This document shows positions 1 through 12,344 of a stretch of DNA of 64,000 nucleotides, piece after piece. Position numbers and translations under genes: made by a program. The notes beneath the pieces are model-generated. The model searched no databases and was not told where the DNA came from. It saw only the letters and a program-made list of their open reading frames with translations. The stretch is from Plectrocnemia conspersa (taxonomy: Eukaryota; Arthropoda; Insecta; Trichoptera; Polycentropodidae). How positions within the stretch are numbered: the first letter of the stretch is position 1; the number at the start of each line of letters is the position of its first letter. The DNA is taken from positions 682,001 to 746,000 of the forward strand of contig VTFK01000205.1 of NCBI GenBank assembly GCA_009617715.1, written 5' to 3'.

Positions 1-325
1 TTACACCTAGTTTTAAAATATGATGGCTATCCTTACCGATATTACTATGAAATTCTAACATAAGAGGGCTGATCAAAGTATTTTCAAACCGAATTTTGGT
101 CAATAGGAGAGCGCAAAAGCAATTATCACTTCTCAGAAGGCAAAAATTCACGTCAAAAGCAATAAAATCGTGTCGGCGCGGTCGCAGTGGGAACGCTCGG
201 TAACGAGCGTTCTCACTGTGACCGCGACGGCACGATTTTATTGCTTTTGACGTGGATTTTGCCTTTGAGAAGGGATAATTGTTTTTTTGCGCTCTCCTAT
301 TGGGCAAAATTCGGTTTAGATGTTC
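1..325 (+). repeat. R1 palindromic repeat copy (left end of window)
   Basis: Positions 86-317 form a long imperfect inverted repeat centred on a GTAA loop at 200-203: GAACGCTCG at 191-199 pairs with CGAGCGTTC at 204-212, and AAACCG at 86-91 pairs with CGGTTT at 312-317. Positions 1-85 match the sequence leading into the same palindrome at about 28,150 and 45,610, so this is the 3' part of a longer dispersed repeat (R1). Other copies or pieces lie near 5,412, 6,045, 10,905 (reverse), 12,560, 27,905 and 45,105. No coding capacity is seen. It looks like a non-autonomous foldback-type element. Confidence 0.75.
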
Positions 326-879
326 TTTATTCGATTGTCACTCGTAATGTTCTTGTAAAAAGTCATAATAAAAACACGTGATTAAACGAAAGACGAAAAT
401 TAGACGAAAATTAGGCTTTTGGAAAACCTTTCCAAAAGATAATTTACCATAATATTTTCATTGCATGAATTGCACTAAACCTCAAAATATTCATGAAATA
501 AAAGGAAATTTTTGAGTAAAATATCCAATAAAAAAATATTGACAATAATTAACCATCTGAACTTTATAAATAAAATAATACAGTTAATAAATTAATATAC
601 TAATTTAAGGCGGCAATATAAATTTATTAAAAAAATATTAAATTTGATTTTTCTGTTAGGCCAAATAATGATCTAGTATGTATGTGTGTATTTACATATG
701 TATATATGTGTGTAAATGAATAAAAAAATGGAAAATAAAGAATGAAAAAAAAAACATTCAAATGTGATTTTTGTCAATACAAACATCCACCAAAAATAGT
801 TAAGCAGATAAGAGACAATGGTCTAGGTACTGCAAAACACATTAGTTACTATATATAAACCTTCTTGAGTCATTAATCT
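326..879. other. AT-rich spacer, nothing recognised
   Basis: I see no gene, RNA or repeat here beyond short A/T runs and a TATG/TGTG-rich patch near 680-715. Confidence 0.6.
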
Positions 880-1160
880 TACTTTTGATTTTTTTATTGA
901 TCGATAAATGTTTACTAATCGTTATTCATATAGTCAGTCATACAAATTATATTCTCCAACAAATTTTGAGTGTTAATCGGTAAATGTTTTCATTTAAATC
1001 TGTCTCTTTTTTCACTACCTACCCTAAACGGAGCTATAAATTTAGTAGATTTAAAACTACTACTTTTATTCAAAAGTTCAGCGGTTGTAAACCATTTAAA
1101 AATATTAGTAGGAATTATTTTTGTGATAAAAAAACATTTTATGAGAATTCTCGAGTATTG
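880..1160 (+). repeat. R2 dispersed repeat copy
   Basis: The segment around 975-1110 (AATCGGTAAATGTTTTCAT, then CACTACCT, then AGTAGATTTAAAACTAC) closely matches 18,255-18,400 and more loosely 17,890-18,065 and 48,220-48,540. All four copies have the same orientation. Two overlapping short ORFs here are by-products. Family unknown, with no visible terminal repeats or protein. Confidence 0.6.
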
Positions 1161-3559
1161 ATAAATCCCTATATTGCACTTTTTCTTAAAAGAAACACTT
1201 TATTAAGAAACTGAAAGTATTCCTTAAATTTATATTTGATTATTGATTTGAATTTAGTTTGTTATATATTATAATTAGGTGTATCACTTCAAGTTATAGT
1301 ATATGTAGTTATTCTATTTTTTTTTTTTATGAAAACGAATCATCTAAAAATGTTTTTCCATAATAAATTAATGATATACAATACTAATGAGTTGAAATGG
1401 TAATAAATTTATGTACAAGAAAAAAAATTATTTAACAACTATAAAATAAATCAAGTTTGAATACTATTGTACATTTTTTATCTTATATTAATCAGTTATT
1501 ATGTCAGTTTCTCTTTGAATGGATTTAAAGTAGTTAGCCATCAATAACCTATCGTTTTACTTCTACTGAAAATTGTGTTCATGTTAGTCATATGTTGATG
1601 CTACCTCTCATCAAAATTTTTGCCTATTCTTTTATCCGAAAAAAAACGATATGTGAATGAAAATCATTAATTGTGATCATTTTATTTTTGTAGTAATAGT
1701 CTAAAAGCTGTTTTAATGAATCAGCATAGTTATTTGTGTAATACTACCTAAAAAGCTTTTTACAAAAATTTCTTTCAATCTAAGACTCCAGAGTTAGTTT
1801 ACGAATTTTTGTCAATTTTTATTAATTTACGTTTTGTTTGCTGTAAATATATGTAATAAAAATTGATTTATATGTTAATTCGAGTGTTGATTTATTGGGC
1901 TGGTTAATAGTAGCACATTGAAGTAGTTAAAGGTAAAAAAGTATTGTTTGTCTTTCAGATTATTTCATCATTTCATTTCAACTTCATACAAAAACGTTAA
2001 ACTGAGAATTTACGGCAACGTATTTATTTATATTAACCCTTTAGCAAAGATGTTTCTAATATAATATTAACTAACCTATTTAATAAAAAAAACGATATCC
2101 TACTCTCTATCTGTTTTTTGTCTCTAAATAATCAACACATTACAAGTCTTTATTTTATTACTTACACCTGTCGACCTTTCTATAGACATTCGTCAATCCT
2201 GAACTTATCTGGAAGATCTTCCGAAGATTTGCCGCTAATATTTGGCCCTGAAATGGTCTCGAGCCTTTTAAAGTAGGTCAGTGGCTCTTAATCTTTTTAA
2301 TCACAAGTTTATTTTTTATTTTATTGGTACACGACATACAATTTAATGTTTAGTTATTTTACAAGCGAATTCAAAAAACATTTAAAATTTTTTTATTCCA
2401 AATACGTTTTTAAAAAGTTAATTAATACAAAGTTATGATTCAAAAAATTTTTTGTTTTACATTTCATGAACAAGTCATGGCAAAAATTTTGTATAAGTGA
2501 TGTATTATATAAATATTTTTTTACATAGTTAGCCTTTAGGACCCTGCTTATAACAGGCTCTACTATACCATAAATATGTTTTAAGTTCAATACAATCTGT
2601 TCCAAATTTTGTATATTATATACAAAATTTATTTTAAACCCTTATATTTATAACATAGTTTTACATTAACTCGCTTAAACAATAACAAAAAATAATATAT
2701 TTTTATTACTAAAATCACAAACCATACAACAGTATTTTTGTACGGCTCTTATTTTTTCTGCACAAATGTGGATTTTAATTTATTTTACAATTAGTCTATC
2801 CTTATCTCTTTTACATAATATTTCAGGAAATTTACAACATTTTTTATTTTAATTTATTTTTCAATAGTAATTCATTATCTAATTTAAATATAAAAACTAA
2901 ACTATATATTATATAATCACATGTTTTCTCACACTTATTTTAGTATTTTAATGGAAAAACACAGTTTAATTTTATATAAAATAATATTTTTTAATGCATT
3001 ATATGTAGCTTTATATATTTAATAATCATACTTATGTCAGATAAACGGACTGTTATTAGAATCGGTAGGGTATTTCGACTATACACAGAAGTATAAACTA
3101 CATTGAATACATTGCGTGCACCACTGCTGTTACCGGTAATAATGCCCTACGAGTCCAACCCTTATGGGTGGGCACTCAGCTTTGTGGGCCGGCATTGCAT
3201 TGCACTGCATGCTTTGCGTTTGCAGTGTCTCGCGCTCTACCTCAGACGGTCAGTCCAAGAGGTTGGGGTTTTAATTCAAGAATCCCTTGCTCTCTCACAC
3301 TGATGGATAGCGAATATTTTATATGATTCAAACAAATAGGCTATCTTATTGTTTAGCAAGAATGCTTGATTTAATTACATACGATTTTTATTTGTGAGAC
3401 TATTTTAAAAGCAAGGTTTATACAATATTTATTTTATTTATTGAAAAATGACAGGCGTAAGACCAATGCAGCACAATAGGATAAACACATCATAAATTGC
3501 TAAGTAAATAATGAAATGCTAAAATGAAATTAATATCTGTGAATTAGCAATTTTTTTTT
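1161..3559. other. Gene-poor AT-rich interval
   Basis: No coding exon is recognisable. A GC-richer patch at about 3,090-3,300 stands out but its only ORF (3,103-3,303) resembles no protein I know. Confidence 0.5.
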
Positions 3560-3830
3560 ATTAATTTTAAACTAATATTATAGCTTAGATTGTTAGATGT
3601 CACTATGTATAACCTAGCTCGATTTTGTTTTAATTATTCATCACGATATTTATACGCAAATACGGAAAACCTAATTTGTAATTATCGTTTGAATTTATAA
3701 TTATATATAAATCGCTAATTTGGATCTCCCAGACACGATAAAAATTAAAAAACACTAGGGTCCAAAATATCGCGTAAATCGAGGCATAGAACGAAATTTG
3801 TAATAAAACGACCAAATAGTATTCACATGT
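3560..3830 (-). repeat. tRNA-derived SINE copy (partial)
   Basis: It shares the AGATGTCACTATG block, the TTTTAATTATTCATCACGATATT block and the TCTCCCAGACACGATA block with copies at 21,805, 31,905 and 40,378, in the same order. The orientation is inferred from the copy at 40,378, where a B-box-like sequence sits at the high-coordinate end. Confidence 0.6.
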
Positions 3831-4035
3831 AGTTTTAAACGTTTCTTTGACTCATAAAGTAAACGTGAAAAATCTTCAGCGATACGCGTCCACTCCAAAA
3901 AGCAACTCAGGATACACTGCATGGGCAGTGGGAGAGGTTCTAGATGTAAGTCAAGCATTTCTATGCATTTGTACATCATCGCTACACATGTGAAACCAAA
4001 CATGTGTTTAATTGATTTTGACTATTTAAAAAAAA
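3830..4035 (+). repeat. R3 dispersed repeat, copy 1
   Basis: The block TGCATGGGCAGTGGGAGAGG followed by ATGTAAGTC and TTGTACATCATCGC matches 12,345-12,465 in the same orientation. The reverse strand stays open over 82 codons (3,755-4,003), and the related frame at the second copy reads similarly (for example LDLHLEPLPLPM against LDLHLGPLPLPM). That could mean a shared coding ancestor, but I recognise no protein. Confidence 0.5.
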
Positions 4036-4359
4036 TATACTCGAAACTACATAATAAATAAATTTATCATCCGAAATTGTAGTACATATTTAAATGTATT
4101 TCACAAAATTTTGTTAGCATTTTAAGCACTTAATTAGCCGAAATTTATACAAAAGTTTCACTAGACGACCATTTTTGTTCCAAAGTCGAGATCATGCAAC
4201 ATTTTTTTAATACTGAAAAACTGCTTTTGTGTTTTAAAATAAATAAGTTATAAAAAATATTTTGATTCAAAAATGACAGTGGTCAAGATTTCGTTTTAAT
4301 TTATCTTATCAGAAGATGTTCTCAAACAATAAGAAATTAAATTAAGTGAACATATAGCA

Positions 4360-4870
4360 TAGAATGGCAATTCTAAAGAAAATGTGCTCAACAGTGCCGC
4401 AGTTTTCCGACAAAAGGCATCGGGCCGTAAAATTTTTATTGCGACCGCACCGCCGCGGTGCAAAAACGACTGTGCGGAATGCAACCACTGCGCCACGGGG
4501 CCAGCAACCCTTCTTCTACTTCTACTCCTTCCTTCTTCACCTGTGCAAAACGCGCGCCGCGATATTAAATGGTGGCTAGTTTTTTAGGGCACGCATTGAA
4601 TTTTGAATGAGGGTCCGAGGGCCGGACCTCGCAGACCTCCGATTCCGTTTTTTGCTGCCGGGCAAAAAATCGCACAATGGACTCAGTCGACGTTTCCCAA
4701 ACAGTTGAATATTTTAACACACAATGATTCATGTTTAATTAAAACGCGGTACCTCCTGTCATTTGTTCGTCAAAATGCGAGCTTTTTTGTCGACTTGGGG
4801 CCCTGGGATCCGATTGGGGCATTCGCTAGTTTTTGCTTTTCAAATTCAGAATACAAGATTCGCACAATGA
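4360..4870. other. GC-richer patch, function unknown
   Basis: This is markedly richer in C and G than its surroundings, with CpG clusters (GCGACCGCACCGCCGCGG near 4,441) and a CTTCTTCTACTTCTACTCC tract. Several short ORFs overlap on both strands and none looks like a known protein. It could be a promoter, an unrecognised exon or an old transposon. Confidence 0.35.
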
Positions 4871-4984
4871 CTTAAAAGAGTAATATACCTTATATGTCAA
4901 TATTAATGCTTATTGCTACCAATAAACTGCAAAGTGCTATTGAAATCACAAGATGTGGCAATTGAATGAAACTAAATCTTGACA

Positions 4985-5250
4985 AGACAATCAGAACTAG
5001 CAATTATTATATATGTATAATTTCGATCGATGATCGCAGATTAGGTTTTCCCAGATTTTATAATCTCGCGAATACATATTGTGATAAATAGTTACAATAA
5101 AATCATGTATGGTGAAATATATTGATTGTACGCTATAATAATAATTTATAATTAATAAAATAGATGTCATTGGTTTACAGAATTCGATTTTAATCTGGCA
5201 TCTCACTGCTTATTTAGTAGTTGTTGGTTGTGTTTAACTTGTTGCAACGC
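4985..5250 (+). repeat. tRNA-derived SINE copy (partial)
   Basis: It contains the family blocks CGATCGATGATCGCAGATTAGG, TTTCCCAGATTTTATAATCTC, and the 3' block TCTCACTGCTTATTTAGTAGTTG followed by TTGCAACGC, in the order seen at 17,235-17,610. The tRNA-like head is absent. Confidence 0.6.
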
Positions 5251-6044
5251 TTTGATCGTTGTCATATCACGTAGAGAATATTCAGAGCGTATTTTAATCA
5301 AACTAAAAATCAGATCATCATTTTTTCAATGCATTTTCGGTATTGTGAAAAATATTTTTGCAAACCTAAAAAGTAAAGTTTCTGGTCGCCTAAATGTTTT
5401 TTTTTTTATTTTAAGTGGGAACGCTTGTTATAACCGAGCGTTCCCATTGCGACGGCTTTCGGAATTTATGTATGTTAGAGATCGAATATGATTAGTAAAT
5501 TGCAGTTAAACTATTTACGTAGACAACATTGATACTATAATTATAATCGTGAAGAAGGAATCAGCCATATCTCTAAATATTTTTAGGATGAAACGCAATT
5601 AGCCTTAATCAAAAATGAACAAATAAATGGTGACTTGTGACATGAAAACCAAAGGAGTAGCTAGCAGGCGCGTACCGTGAGATACCTTCCCTTCCGCTCG
5701 CTCGCGTATTAAGCGACGAGAGTAAGTGAGAGATAAGGGCTCAGGGAAAATAATGATTCCGACCCTGATGACAAAATTGGTATTTTATATATTTTTTGAC
5801 ATCGTAATATAATTTATTGAATAAATAATAGTATGTACGAATTAACCCTTTCTATGCCACAATTAGATACCGTTGCGACATATTTTCTGAAATCATATTT
5901 TATGCGAAATATTTTAATTTGGTGTTAAAAATGATTAAAATATCTACTCATAAAATTTAATCGATAATTAGTCGTGTTTTCTTTGCTATAGTGCTGCCAT
6001 ATAGTGAATTTCCGGTTCAGATCAAAAGAAAACATTTTTATATT
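5251..6044. other. Intergenic, small R1 fragment and a GC patch
   Basis: At 5,412-5,465 there is an R1 palindrome fragment (GTGGGAACGC ... GAGCGTTCCCATTGCGAC). At 5,650-5,760 lies a patch with CTTCCGCTCGCTCGCGT and GAGAGTAAGTGAGAGA, loosely similar to 59,640-59,720. Nothing coding is recognised. Confidence 0.4.
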
Positions 6045-6230
6045 AAGATAACGAGCGTTCCCACTGCGATGGCGTTGGCACGGTTTTATTGCTTTTGACG
6101 TGGATTTTTGACTTCTGAGAAAGGATAATTGTTTTTTGCGCACTCCCATTGGATTCTGACTTATTGTAAGTCATAATCCGAGCGTTACCACTGCATGATG
6201 ATAGTATTGCTTTTGACGTGGGCCCGGTCA
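6045..6230 (-). repeat. R1 palindrome arms, two partial copies
   Basis: GAGCGTTCCCACTGCGATGG and TTTTATTGCTTTTGACGTGG at 6,054-6,105, repeated in degraded form at 6,178-6,220, match the descending arm of the palindrome at 204-317. Confidence 0.6.
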
Positions 6231-7262
6231 ATATACCGTAAGACTCGTTGTTTATTAAAAAAAAAATTTTAATGTAAAATAAGGTTTTAAACACTTTTTG
6301 CATACGACATTTTTCAGTGATATTTCATTTTGCAAAGTTATGACACTTTTGATTTTTACATTGGCCGCCATTTTGTAAAAAAAAAATATTTTTTTTTCAT
6401 ACAGAACGTATGCTCGGTAGTGTTATACGATACTAAAAATGTATTTTTTAATCTTTAAAACCAAGCAGTTAAGAGCGTTAACTCTTCTGAAAGTCTCAAA
6501 ATAGTTCGTATAGGGGTCCGATCGAACTGATACATCGCTTGTTTTGAAGCAAAAAACTTTTTTTTATATTTTATTTAGATCAAGTTTAGGCTTTTAAACG
6601 TTTCATACATAGCGATCTTTTCGTTAAAATACCTAATGAGTTACGAGTGTTTAAGTTTTTATACTTGTCGCTATTTTGCAAAAAAATTTACACATTGGAT
6701 TTTGCTAACAAACATATACAGAATGCTCAAAAATTCTATACTGTCACCAAAATTCAACTTTAAATATGTATAAATAAACTCACACTAACCTTAACTATAT
6801 TGCAAGTCTTATGAGCGTATGTATGGTGGGTCGATCGACTCATAACACTAAACGTGTTTTGGAAAAAAAAAACTTTATTTTTTTAATTTTTAATTTTTTT
6901 AAACGGTATCGTAAGTATATTCGAAAGCTCTATTTCGTATTAAAAATTCAAGTCTATATCTTTAAAAGGAACCAAATACAAGCGTTAACTATATGCCAAG
7001 TCACATAAAAGCTCGTACGGGAGCTCGGTCAATATACCCTAAGACTCGTTTTTATTAAAAAAAATAATTAAAAAATTTTTTTAAATGTAAATTAAGGTTT
7101 AAAACACTTTTTACATACGAAATTTTTCAGTGAGATTTTATTTTGCAAAGTTATGACACTTTTGATTTTTACATTGGCCGCCATTTTGTAAAAAAATTTT
7201 TTTTTTTCATACAGAACGTATAGGGGGTGCTCGGTAGTACTATACGATACTAAAAATTGAAC
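6215..7262 (+). repeat. Degenerate direct-repeat cluster, ~1 kb
   Basis: Two ~220-240 bp blocks at about 6,223-6,440 and 7,023-7,258 are near copies: both have GGTCAATATACC, CAAAGTTATGACACTTTTGA, TACATTGGCCGCCATTTTGT and CATACAGAACGTAT in order. Between them, weaker units recur near 6,470, 6,790 and 6,983 (GTTAACT ... CGTA ... GGTCGATCGA or GGTCCGATCGA). This suggests a diverged tandem array or a mosaic of one repeat family. No ORF of interest. Confidence 0.6.
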
Positions 7263-9260
7263 CCTCTTAAATATAGCTAGAAAAATACATGTCATCTAAT
7301 AAAATACTATGAAACTTGTTGACATGGAAATATTAAAAAGTGATCACAAATACTTTTAAATAAGTCCCTGTTAATATTCATTCTAAAAATTATATTACGA
7401 CATAGAATTATTATTTTCCCAGGGCCCTGGTTCGCTTTCGGCGGCCCTGAATACACATACACTGTAACATACTGTATTTATTTTTTCAAGACTCGATGAC
7501 ATTTCTAGAGTGTATAGTATTAAAAACTATAATAATACTCCTTGTAGTATCCATTTAAAAGTAGAACACAGCCAAAAATAACCCAACGACACGCATCAGC
7601 GAGTCTAAGGTCACAAATGCGATCGTGTCATCAGCACATACACATAAATAAAATGCACCGTGCAAATTCAGTGGCGTGGCGTGATGATGGCTAATAAAGG
7701 TCCGACTCTTTCAGCAGCGTCGAGTGTGCTGGCATCCGGCATGCAATCAAACGTCTAACTTAACGAAGAGCCGATATGCTTGCAAAAAAAACGGTTCCTC
7801 GGCCGTGCAGACTCGATGTCGGTGCTGCCATTTTTTTGCCAGACCCCTTCAAAAACGAACTGGTATGCTATGCGGTGCAGGGGCGCCAGCGCATTCTTCG
7901 CTTCCTTTTCACTACACGTATTCAACTTATTTTTAGCATGCATGGAGTTTGGTAGCTGTTTTTGTGTTTGGGAAGAAGGGCATTGTTTCAAAGGTCAATG
8001 TGTCGAAAATTTAATGGCGACAAATCGCTCTGGTGAAACGAACTTATATGTAAAACAATATCAAATTTAATTCAAGCAATTCAGCATAATGTTCTTGTGA
8101 ATCAAACAAAGCTTTAATAGTGTCTCTACGCATTCGATACGATAGGGTTGAATGGGCGCACCATGTGAGACTTCCATTATCGAAAAGCACCATGCTCGCG
8201 GCGAGACTGGGTAATTGCCTCAAATCGTAATAATAACTAGACGAGCGGCTGTCCAGACAGATGTTCAACGATAGCCCTGACCATAAGAACAGGCGGCAGC
8301 TTTCGTCAATACTTTTCCGATTTGTTTTATTGCTATACTATTCGATTTCTGGCTGCCGTTGTGTATCATCATTATCATTATCGACTACGCTAAAACATAT
8401 GACCCTATCTATCTAAGTACGCATTTCAATTTCCACCCCATTGCAAAGAACAGGATCGAAACGTGAACATGTGAGTGTGCCTTTATAAATACCATTGATT
8501 TTGTGTGTGTGTGAGTATTTTTTGCGGAATATAACCCACCCCATGCGTAAACTCGCCAAAACTAGTTTTTTGATTGGGTAAAACTAGCGAGGGGACCAAC
8601 CCCGAAATAGGGATTGTGGGTTAAAAAATTGTTTAAATTTCAAATGGAGGGGATGATCTGAGTCTATTGTGTTGTTTCTATGTGTGTGTGAAACACTGAA
8701 TATCGTCGTCGATTTGTTAAAAGCTGCAGTGTTACTAAGATAAATTTCTGATATATTTAAACCATAAATACATTATAAAAAATCAGAATTAAAATTGTTA
8801 TTTTGGTCTTATTGTTTGTTATGTGAATGAATACAAAAAATAATTGTTTAAAAACATATGTTTAACAGTGAACAGTCAGAAGTTTATTTGCTATATAGAT
8901 AATTACATCTGACTGTTCCTTCGTTTCGCAAACAGTATATTTATAGAAACTTTATATATGATATCAGGTTAATTACTATTGAAAAAATATCAAACATACA
9001 CATTTGGATGACTTATGGTTAAGCGATTTTGCTAATTTTCCTTTTACTGCTTCATACAAATCTGTGAAAAAATGTGCTTCGGTAATATTAAATGGTGACT
9101 GCGAACGAAAATTTCGTACAAGAAAAAAGTATCACAAAGCAAAAATTTTGATCATAGATGCTTTTAGGTAAAAATTCTGATCTATTTTTATGTAAAAATA
9201 TGTATTAAACATTATATTTTTTAATTAAAATCATATTAATTAAAATAATTTAATTTAATT
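7263..9260. other. Intergenic with GC-richer patch 7,580-8,300
   Basis: The patch 7,580-8,300 has balanced base composition and overlapping short ORFs on both strands, none matching a family I know. A TG-rich run lies near 8,500-8,515. From 8,560 to 9,260 I see only AT-rich sequence. Confidence 0.4.
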
Positions 9261-9261
9261 T

Positions 9262-10776
9262 TGAGATCCTCTTGTTTTCCAGAATTGTGGAAATGTTCAA
9301 AAGTCACTCCGATTCATAAAAAGGGTCCCAAATCTCAGATTGACAATTACAGGCCAATAGCTTTGATCTCATCACCTGCAAAATTATTTGAAATTGTTTT
9401 GCATAAATACATTTTTAATCATTGCAGGTGTATGCTTCTCGACCAACAACATGGTTTCCGTAAATCTCGATCCACTATCACTAATCTAATGATTTTCAAG
9501 ATCATTGGACTCTGGTGTACAAGTGGACGTCATATACACAGATTTTGAAAAAGCATTTGATGAAGTTAACCATGCTTTACTTGTAAAAAAGTTATCTAAT
9601 TTCGGGTTTTCTGAAGATCTCATAAATCTATTCTCAAATTACTTGACCAATAGATATCAATTCGTCAAGTATAATAACTCTTTTTCAGAACGATATAAGA
9701 CCCCTACTGGAGTACCTCAAGGATCCAATTTGGGTCCATTGTTGTTTTTATTGTTCATTAATGACATAGATTCAGATTTTTTATTATATGCAGATGACTT
9801 AAAAATTTACAAGAAAATGCATTCGATTTCTGATTCCCTCGACCTACAGGAGGATCTCAACTCTATATGGAAATGGGCTTGCTATAACCAATTGCCTTTC
9901 AGTGTAAAGAAATGTCACACAATTTCATTTTCAAGGTCGTTAACGCCGGCAAAATATTCATACCATCTAGGCGGATATTTTCTGGAAAGGTTTTCTTCAA
10001 CTAAGGATTTAGGAGTGACTTTCGAAGAACGTTGGAAATTTAGCCAGCACATTGCAGATACTCATAGCAAATCCTTAAAAATGCTCGGTTTTATCTTGAG
10101 AAATGCGCGTTACTTCAGGAATACTTTAGTATTGCACACTCTTTATGATACTCTAGTCCGCAGCATACTAGAAACTAGCTCCATCATTTGGATCCCAGGC
10201 GTAATGAATCAATGTAATGAATTGAAGCTGGAAAAAAGTACAACGTAAATTTCTTCGATATTTATACTTGAAGGAATACGGGTATTATCCGTTCTTGTTT
10301 CCCAGTGCTTTTATTTTGGGAGCCCTGGGATACGTTTCTTTGTCGACTCGCAGAAGTGTTTATGTAATTAAACACTTCTGGAAATTTATCAAGGGCATCG
10401 TAGACAATCCTTCAGTGCTCGAGCAGCTTCAAATGTGGGCTCCTGAAGGTGGTTAGTGTTCTCGGTCGCGTCCACTATTCTTGCCTGTAAAGTCTAGAAC
10501 TGGAGCACTTGCCAACTCTTCTCTGGCCAAGGCTATTCATCTGCTCAATTCTGTCCATAGAAATATTGACATTTTCTCTTGCACATATGGAGTTTTGGTT
10601 CAGTTCGTATGGGACAATGCACACCTGTTGAGGTGATTTGTGTCTGTTGTTTTGTCTTGTTTATATTTGTATGCATTATGATATATTTGTACTTTTGACT
10701 ATCGTGACGCATTGGGTTTGCCTGTCAGGTCACGATGGTTATAATTTTAATAAATAAATAATAATAATAATAATAT
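9262..10776 (+). mobile_element. 5'-truncated non-LTR retrotransposon (LINE), copy 1, broken
   Basis: The sequence encodes the reverse-transcriptase domain of a non-LTR element: an early RT motif (HKKGPKSQIDNYRPIAL), motif A (DFEKAFDEVNH), motif B (TGVPQGSNLGPLLF) and the catalytic motif C (FLLYADDLKI). It starts inside RT, so ORF1 and the endonuclease are missing. A frameshift lies near 9,490-9,510, a 15 bp in-frame deletion just before the YADD box, and one extra A at about 10,236 shifts the frame before the C-terminus (which ends WAPEGG at 10,456). A ~290 bp 3' UTR ends in (TAAA)/(TAA) repeats. Nearly identical to 15,741-16,971 in the other orientation. Probably Jockey/CR1-like, but the clade is not proven. 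Confidence 0.9.
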
Positions 10777-10904
10777 TAACATATGTTATATATACATACA
10801 TTATTTCTGTATATATATACAGAAATAATGTCTGTATATATAACATATGTATATATAATATAAATATGCATATATATTATATATACATATGTATATAAAA
10901 TATG
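10777..10904. repeat. AT-rich nested palindrome after the LINE tail
   Basis: Positions 10,798-10,831 are a perfect 34 nt palindrome (ACATTATTTCTGTATAT and its complement). Outer arms ACATATGTTATATATA at 10,779-10,794 and TATATATAACATATGT at 10,835-10,850 enclose it. TA/TATG repeats continue to about 10,900. Confidence 0.75.
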
Positions 10905-11175
10905 AAATCATCACCTGCCAGATAATGTATATTTTCACTGATTAAAATATATATCTACTTGTGAAAATGTATTCCGATATGATTTTTCTAAAAAAATTCG
11001 GGTTTGATTCGAGACTGTTTTTTCTAGATTTTCTTTTAGGAATTACCATATGAAATCTATTGAATTATAAATTTTATTTTCTGCATTAAATTCGGTTGTT
11101 AAATTACTGATAATACAATCTATAAAAACATTAAATTTATATAATTCAGCTGGTGCTGTTGTTGATTTTTTGTTA
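10905..11175 (-). repeat. R1 family copy, inverted
   Basis: The reverse complement matches 12,560-12,850: CAACAGCACCAGCTGAATTA, ATAGATTGTATTAT, AGAAAATCTA and ACATTTTCAC followed by TAGATATATATTT occur in the same order. It forms a head-to-head inverted pair with that copy, about 1.4 kb apart. Confidence 0.7.
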
Positions 11176-12344
11176 TTTATTTGCTTATTCTTTATTTAGG
11201 TATTCGATCTGAAAACTCAGATTGAATATCTAAATTTACTGATAAATGTCTAATATTTTTCAAACGTTCAAGAAGCAATAAAGTCAAAAATATTTTGCAA
11301 AAAAAATTTAATTCAAACGGAGCCGCTTCAAAAAACTACAATCCCTTTGAATAATAATGTTTTTGTGAAAGTACTACCTAGAAAGTGGGTGCTTTGCAGG
11401 CAATGTTCCGTTTTCTTTATTCGCAATCTTTGTTTTTTGATTGTCTATGTTAAGGATATCTAGTTTAATTTCAATAATTGAATATCCTTTCCCAATAAAG
11501 TGTACACATTAATATTAAAAAGCTACATGTCGTAACAGATTGTCTAAACTCAAATTTTAATTGTTTTTATTATATTTACATTGAAGGTTTTTATTATGTG
11601 TGGTATATATTTTTATTTTAAAGCTATCTAGTGTAAAAAATACACATTTTTGATCATGATGTAACGTAACGTTACAGTAAAACGTTGAATTTATTAATAT
11701 TAATTCAATCAAATTTAATTTTAAAATATTTGATTTTATAATAATTTATAATGAGTTAAATCTAAATTGCTATTAAATCAAAATATGCATTCATAACTTG
11801 TAAAAAATAATTCAATTTCATTTGTATTAAAAAACAAGAATTTAAATTTATATAAATTTGCAAATGAAAAGTTTAAGTGTAAATTGGCTAACTTTACTTT
11901 TAGGTTTTCTGATACATACGCTATGCAAATTTTAAAGAAGCGTTTAATGAACTATATATAGTTTTTAACATTTCTGTAAAGTATCCAATTATATAGTAAG
12001 TCCATTTACAGTAAATTCTATCGATAATAAATTTAATTTAAAATAAAAATATTTTAATTAAAAAAAAATTGATTTTAATTAACCTTTACAATACTCGTGT
12101 TATATGTATAGTAATAAAAAATATGGTATTAATATTTTTACATAATATATCATCAGCGTATAATCGTATTAATAACACTTTCACCTTATATCCTGAGCCA
12201 TCCGTCACTTTCTCGTTAGTTTTGAAGTAATTCAGGTGTTGTAAACATTTTATATTCACCCTTTTATATCCTTTTATTTCTATTGTGGAATATTATTCTT
12301 ATGTACTTTTTAACGTTTATTTATATTATAAATTAAACGTGAAA
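11176..12344. other. AT-rich spacer between inverted R1 copies
   Basis: No ORF, RNA or repeat was recognised. The spacer is flanked by inverted R1 copies, but I see no transposase remnant inside. Confidence 0.5.

Noticed and set aside
4364..4875. Three plus-strand ORFs in a GC-rich patch
   Set aside because: They overlap each other in different frames and match no family; a gene call is not supported.
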